NCBI RefSeq assembly: GCF_029868745.1
Contig: NZ_JARWOP010000028.1
Span: 1 to 35,193 of the forward strand
DNA: 35,193 nt
Direction of reading: 5' to 3'
DNA from: Nocardia wallacei
GTDB lineage: Bacteria; Actinomycetota; Actinomycetes; Mycobacteriales; Mycobacteriaceae
Below, one piece after another: positions 31,385-35,193 of the stretch; the stretch's first letter is position 1, and each line of letters starts with the position of its first letter. The translations under genes were made by a program, and so were the position numbers. Below the pieces are notes generated by a model. That model was not told the DNA's origin, did no database searches, and saw only the letters and a program-made list of their open reading frames with translations.

Positions 31385-34300
31385 ATGAACCCACATACGG
31401 GCAAGGTCCGCAGCACCGATACTCCCGCCGAATCGAACACCCAGCGTTACCCGCAGATCGGGATCGCCGACCAGCTCGCGGCGATGGGGTTGTTCGACGC
31501 CGAGGAGATCGGCCGCGGCGGCTTCGGGGTCGTCTATCGCTGTGCCCAGCGCGCCCTGGACCGGATCGTCGCGGTGAAGGTGCTCTCCTCGGAGATCGAC
31601 GCGGAGAGCCGCGAGCGGTTCCTGCGCGAGGAGCACGCGATGGGCCGGCTGTCCGGCCACCCGAACATCGTCGACGTGCTACAGGTGGACGTGACGCCCG
31701 GCGGACTGCCGTTCATCGTGATGCCCTACGCCACGCACGGCTCGCTCGAGGAACTGATCCGCGACCACGGACCGCTGGACTGGTCGGATTCGCTGCGGGT
31801 CGGGGTCAAGCTGGCCGGGGCGATCGAGAGCGCGCATCGGGTGGACGTGCTGCACCGCGACGTGAAACCGGGCAACGTGCTGCTCAGCCGCTACGGCGAA
31901 CCGCAGCTGACCGATTTCGGCATCGCCCGCATCCCGGGCGGGTTCCGCACCTCGACCAGCATGATCACCGGTTCGCCCGCGTTCACCGCACCCGAGGTGC
32001 TCAAGGGTGAGGAGCCGACCGTGCGCTCGGACGTGTACGGCCTGGGTTCGACCCTGTTCGCGCTGCTCACCGGGCACGCCGCCTTCGAGCGGCAATCCGG
32101 GGAGAAGGTCGTCGCGCAATTCCTGCGCATCACCACCCAGCCCGTGCCGGACCTGCGCGAGCAGGACATCCCCGCGGGTGTGGCGGACGTGATCGAACGG
32201 GCGATGGCGGCAGATCCGGCCGACCGGCCGCAGTCGGCGCTCGAGCTGGGTGAGCTGCTGCGCTCGGTGCAACGCGAGGAGGGCCAGCTGCCCGACGAGA
32301 TGGCGTTGCTGCAACCCGGGCCGAACGCCGACGAGAAGGGGCCCGCCGGGGCCTCGGCGCATCCGTCGCTGCGCTCGCGGTCGGTGCTGACGGGACTGCG
32401 GGCCTCGCCCACATTGCGGCCGCCGCCCGGCGACCCCTCGCGGCGTACCGCCGCGGCACATCCACTCGCCCCGCCCGCGGCGCTACCGCCCACGGCCGCA
32501 ACGAAATTCCGGCCGCCGACCCCGACGCGGCAGCCGATCGAACGCCCGCGACTGCTGGACATCCTGCGCGCCGGGGAACGCCGGCGGCTGGCGGTGATCC
32601 ACGGCCCGGCCGGATTCGGCAAGAGCACTGTCGCGGCGCAGTGGCGGGCCGAACTGACCGCCGGTGGCACGGCGGTGGCCTGGCTCGGCATCGGTCACGA
32701 CGACGACAACGAGGTGTGGTTTCTGGCGCACCTGGTGCAGGCCATCCGGCGGGCGGCGCCGGAGCTGGGCGCCGGTCTCGAACAGCTGCTGGAGGAGCGG
32801 TCCGGGGAGGCGGTGCCCTACGCGATCTCCACGCTGATCGATGAGATCCATGCCGCCGGGCGGCCGGTCGCGGTGGTGATCGAGGACTGGCACCGGGTCA
32901 CCGACGCCGGGGCGCATCGGGCGATGGATGCCTTGCTGGACAACGCGTGTCATCACCTGCGCTTCGTCGTGACCACCCGGGAGCAGGCCGGGCTGCCGCT
33001 GAGCCGGCTGCGGGTGCGCGACGAGGTGGTCGAGATCGGCTGCGACGAACTGCGCCTGACACTGGCGGAGACCCGGCAGATCCTGGTGGAGCGCAACGGT
33101 TTTCAGCTGACCGACGAGCAGATCGAGCAGATCCACAGCGCCGCGGACGGCTGGCCGGCGGCAATCCAGCTGGTCAGTTTGTCGCTGCGGGGCGCGCGAC
33201 CGGTGTCGTCGGACGAGCACGCGGGGGCGGTCGACGCGGAACAGCTCATCGCGCATCTGTCCGGCGGCAATCAGGCGATCCGGGAGTACCTGTCGGAGAA
33301 CGTGCTCGACACCCTCGATGCCGGCATGCTCGAATTCCTGATGTCGATCTCGGTGACCGAGCGGGTGAGCGGCCCACTGGCCGCCGCGCTCAGCGGTGCG
33401 CCGGACGCCGAGCAACTGCTGGAGCAGGCGCAGCAGCGGGAGCTGTTCGTGAGCCGCGTCGAACACGATCCGGAGTGGTTCCGGATTCAGCCGCTGTTCG
33501 CCGAACACCTGCGTAACCGGCTGGAGCGCGTGCATCCCGGGCGTTCGAAGGCGCTGCACCGCAAGGCTTCCCGGTGGTACGCCGAACATCGGCAACTGCG
33601 CCGGTCGGTCGATCACGCACTCGCGGCCACCGATCTCGAGCTGGCGCTGGACCTGGTGGAATCCGGCGGCATGGATCTGATCGACACCTCGCGGCTGGCC
33701 ACGCTACTGGGGACGGTGTCGAAATTGCCGGTGCAGCAGGTGGCTTCGCGGTCGAAGCTGCTGCTGGCGTTGGCGCGCGCCAACATCAACCTGCAACAGT
33801 CCGGGGCCGCCCGCACCGCGCTGGGGCGACTGTCGAGCATGCTGGCGCGCAGTTCGCCCACCGACGCCGAGACGGTGCGGCAGCGCTGCGAGGCCGCGGT
33901 GCTGGGCGCTGCCGACCTCGTGGCGCGCGACCGCACCGACGGTGTGCTGGACAAGATTTCGGACTGCCTGGACCTGGCCGACGACCTGCCGCCTTGGACG
34001 GTGTCGACGGCGGGCAATCTGGTGTCGTTCGTGCGGTTGTGCGCTTTCGATTTCGACGGCGCGCGCGGGATACAGGACTGGGCGGCGCAGTACCACGCTC
34101 GCTCCAAGGACCCGCTCGGCCTGGTGCTGGGTCTGCTGGGCAAGGGTGCGGCGGCCTACGAACAGCTCGACATCGACACGGCCACACAGTGTTTCGAGCA
34201 GGCCTGGCAGACCGCGCGGGAGCGTTCGGGACCGCGGTCGCACGCGGTCCGGGTGGCGGCCGCGCTGCTCGGCGAGGTCACCTACCGGCGCGGTGATCTG

Positions 34301-35020
34301 GAGGCGGCCGAGATACTGCTGGATCAGAGCCATCAGCTGGTGGCCCGGGTGGGGCCGGTCGACTTCCTGATCACGACGTTCGTGGTGGGCGCCCGGGTCA
34401 AGGCGGCGCGCGACGATATCGACACCGCCGCCGCGCGGTTGGACGAGGGCGCGCGCATCGCCACCGACCGCAAACTACCCCGGTTGGCCGCGCACATCCG
34501 CGCCGAACGACTCCGGCTGGACCTGCCGGTGGAGCAGTCCGCCGGGGCGGCGCCGGAACCGGCGATGCGGCCGGTGCGCCACAGCACGGGCACGGCGGCG
34601 CTGACGTCGGAGGCGGAGGAGATCGCCACCATCCGCGCCCTGCTGGCCCGCCACTACCGAGGCGGCGTCGATGCCCTCGGCAACGACGAACTGGCCCCGC
34701 TCGGCACCGACGACTCCGCGGTGAAACGGGCCCGGGCACTCCACGCGCGCATGTCCGAACAACACCGCCCCCGTGCGGAATTGGACGCCGCCCTGCTCCT
34801 GGCCGAATGCCTGTCCGCGGCGGGCTGGACCGGCGAGGCGATCGCCACCCTCGCCCCGGCCGTCGCCCGCTGCGCCGAATTGGGTTGGAGCCGACCACTA
34901 TTGGACGCAGGCCCAGGAGTCCTCGCCCTACTCTCCACCTTCCGCAACGACCTGCTGTTCTGCGCCGACCACGCCGAAACCCCGGTCATACCAAGGAAAT
35001 TCCTCGACTCCCTGCTGTGA
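31385..35020 (+). CDS. pknK: Ser/Thr protein kinase fused to STAND ATPase, PknK-like
   Basis: 1211 aa. Kinase domain ~38-295: glycine loop G-R-G-G-F-G-V-V-Y, Lys65 (A-V-K-V-L), catalytic H157-R-D-V-K-P-G-N, D177-F-G and S-P-A-F-T-A-P-E activation segment end. A Pro-rich linker (~310-385) is followed by a MalT-like NTPase: Walker A G-P-A-G-F-G-K-S-T (408-416), Walker B-like V-A-V-V-I-E-D-W-H, and a T-T-R-E-Q sensor. The rest (~700-1190) is TPR-like helical repeats. There is no LuxR HTH at the C-terminus, in agreement with mycobacterial PknK (~1110 aa). It is predicted to be a cytoplasmic signalling kinase linked to transcription and growth control; targets are not readable here. Confidence 0.92.
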   Translation: MNPHTGKVRSTDTPAESNTQRYPQIGIADQLAAMGLFDAEEIGRGGFGVVYRCAQRALDRIVAVKVLSSEIDAESRERFLREEHAMGRLSGHPNIVDVLQVDVTPGGLPFIVMPYATHGSLEELIRDHGPLDWSDSLRVGVKLAGAIESAHRVDVLHRDVKPGNVLLSRYGEPQLTDFGIARIPGGFRTSTSMITGSPAFTAPEVLKGEEPTVRSDVYGLGSTLFALLTGHAAFERQSGEKVVAQFLRITTQPVPDLREQDIPAGVADVIERAMAADPADRPQSALELGELLRSVQREEGQLPDEMALLQPGPNADEKGPAGASAHPSLRSRSVLTGLRASPTLRPPPGDPSRRTAAAHPLAPPAALPPTAATKFRPPTPTRQPIERPRLLDILRAGERRRLAVIHGPAGFGKSTVAAQWRAELTAGGTAVAWLGIGHDDDNEVWFLAHLVQAIRRAAPELGAGLEQLLEERSGEAVPYAISTLIDEIHAAGRPVAVVIEDWHRVTDAGAHRAMDALLDNACHHLRFVVTTREQAGLPLSRLRVRDEVVEIGCDELRLTLAETRQILVERNGFQLTDEQIEQIHSAADGWPAAIQLVSLSLRGARPVSSDEHAGAVDAEQLIAHLSGGNQAIREYLSENVLDTLDAGMLEFLMSISVTERVSGPLAAALSGAPDAEQLLEQAQQRELFVSRVEHDPEWFRIQPLFAEHLRNRLERVHPGRSKALHRKASRWYAEHRQLRRSVDHALAATDLELALDLVESGGMDLIDTSRLATLLGTVSKLPVQQVASRSKLLLALARANINLQQSGAARTALGRLSSMLARSSPTDAETVRQRCEAAVLGAADLVARDRTDGVLDKISDCLDLADDLPPWTVSTAGNLVSFVRLCAFDFDGARGIQDWAAQYHARSKDPLGLVLGLLGKGAAAYEQLDIDTATQCFEQAWQTARERSGPRSHAVRVAAALLGEVTYRRGDLEAAEILLDQSHQLVARVGPVDFLITTFVVGARVKAARDDIDTAAARLDEGARIATDRKLPRLAAHIRAERLRLDLPVEQSAGAAPEPAMRPVRHSTGTAALTSEAEEIATIRALLARHYRGGVDALGNDELAPLGTDDSAVKRARALHARMSEQHRPRAELDAALLLAECLSAAGWTGEAIATLAPAVARCAELGWSRPLLDAGPGVLALLSTFRNDLLFCADHAETPVIPRKFLDSLL

Positions 35021-35040
35021 GCAACGGCGAATACGTCACC

Positions 35041-35120
35041 CCGGCACGTAACCCGTCACCCCGGCACGTAACCCGTCACCCCGGCACGTAACCCGTCACC
35101 CCGGCACGTAACCCGTCACC
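35041..35120. repeat. four perfect 20-base tandem repeats
   Basis: The unit CCGGCACGTAACCCGTCACC occurs four times without change, with a partial copy (CGTCACC) just before. It lies after the pknK stop and ends in the low-complexity contig edge, so the true copy number is probably unresolved. Confidence 0.85.
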
Positions 35121-35193
35121 CCCGGCCCCGGCCCGGGGGCGCGGGCGCCGCGCCGGGGGGGGGGGGGGGCCGCCCCGCGGGGCCGGGCCGCAG
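35121..35193. other. low-complexity contig end
   Basis: C/G-only sequence with a run of 16 G, unlike the flanking genome and matching the style of the left edge. Probably unreliable sequence at an assembly break caused by the tandem repeat. Confidence 0.65.

Noticed and set aside
29034..31394. 786-aa minus-strand frame antisense to fadB
   Set aside because: A GC-rich antisense shadow of an unmistakable fadB; Leu/Arg/Asp/Val-rich with no domains.
35041..35120. CRISPR array
   Set aside because: The 20-base units are directly contiguous with no spacers and no cas genes nearby.

Overview
The window is GC-rich (about 70 percent by eye), codes densely on both strands, and carries gene types typical of mycolate actinobacteria: a fadA-fadB beta-oxidation pair, a PknK-type kinase-ATPase, a BlaC-like Tat/lipoprotein beta-lactamase, an MMPL transporter and an XRE/DUF397 pair. 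I infer a Nocardia or close relative. Both ends run into poly-G/C low-complexity sequence, so this is probably one draft contig and its outermost ~85 bases at each end should not be trusted.

Layout. 1-2150: end of an unidentified membrane protein, a hypothetical protein, and an XRE (DUF5753)/DUF397 pair. 2151-4379: an RNA-quality-control locus. A candidate bacterial Y RNA lies just upstream of a Ro60/TROVE gene that is split into two reading frames. The Y RNA has a long closing stem and a circularly permuted tRNA-like module (T-arm, then acceptor-like hairpin, then D-arm). 4405-11285 (minus): a compact six-gene operon with GntR/UTRA regulator, dicluster ferredoxin, lipoprotein binding protein, permease, ATPase and an AprA/fumarate-reductase-like flavoprotein fused to HEAT repeats. 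Divergent from it is a ROK-family regulator preceded by a short, probably leaderless, Cys-Cys leader peptide with overlapping hairpins, which suggests cysteine-responsive attenuation and a sulfur theme for the locus.

13027-14737: a repeat-built terminator, then a TetR gene with a palindromic operator and a class A beta-lactamase nine bases downstream. 14742-18813: a DUF2207 membrane protein (minus) divergent from two tandem paralogous membrane-anchored zinc metallopeptidases with PPPGY-rich tails. 18845-21836: an MMPL transporter-TetR operon behind a double TAACGNCGTTA operator. 21850-24063: an Amt-family transporter with Glu in place of the first twin-His residue, and an unknown protein whose ribosome site sits in a hairpin. 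24527-27520: dnaX with a long linker containing 36-base tandem repeats. 27546-31267: fadA-fadB with promoter, long leader and terminator. 31385-35020: pknK. The right end holds four perfect 20-base tandem repeats.

The most interesting parts are the permuted tRNA-like Y RNA with its split Ro60, and the flavoprotein/ABC operon with the Cys leader. All protein assignments come from reading motifs; no database search was run.
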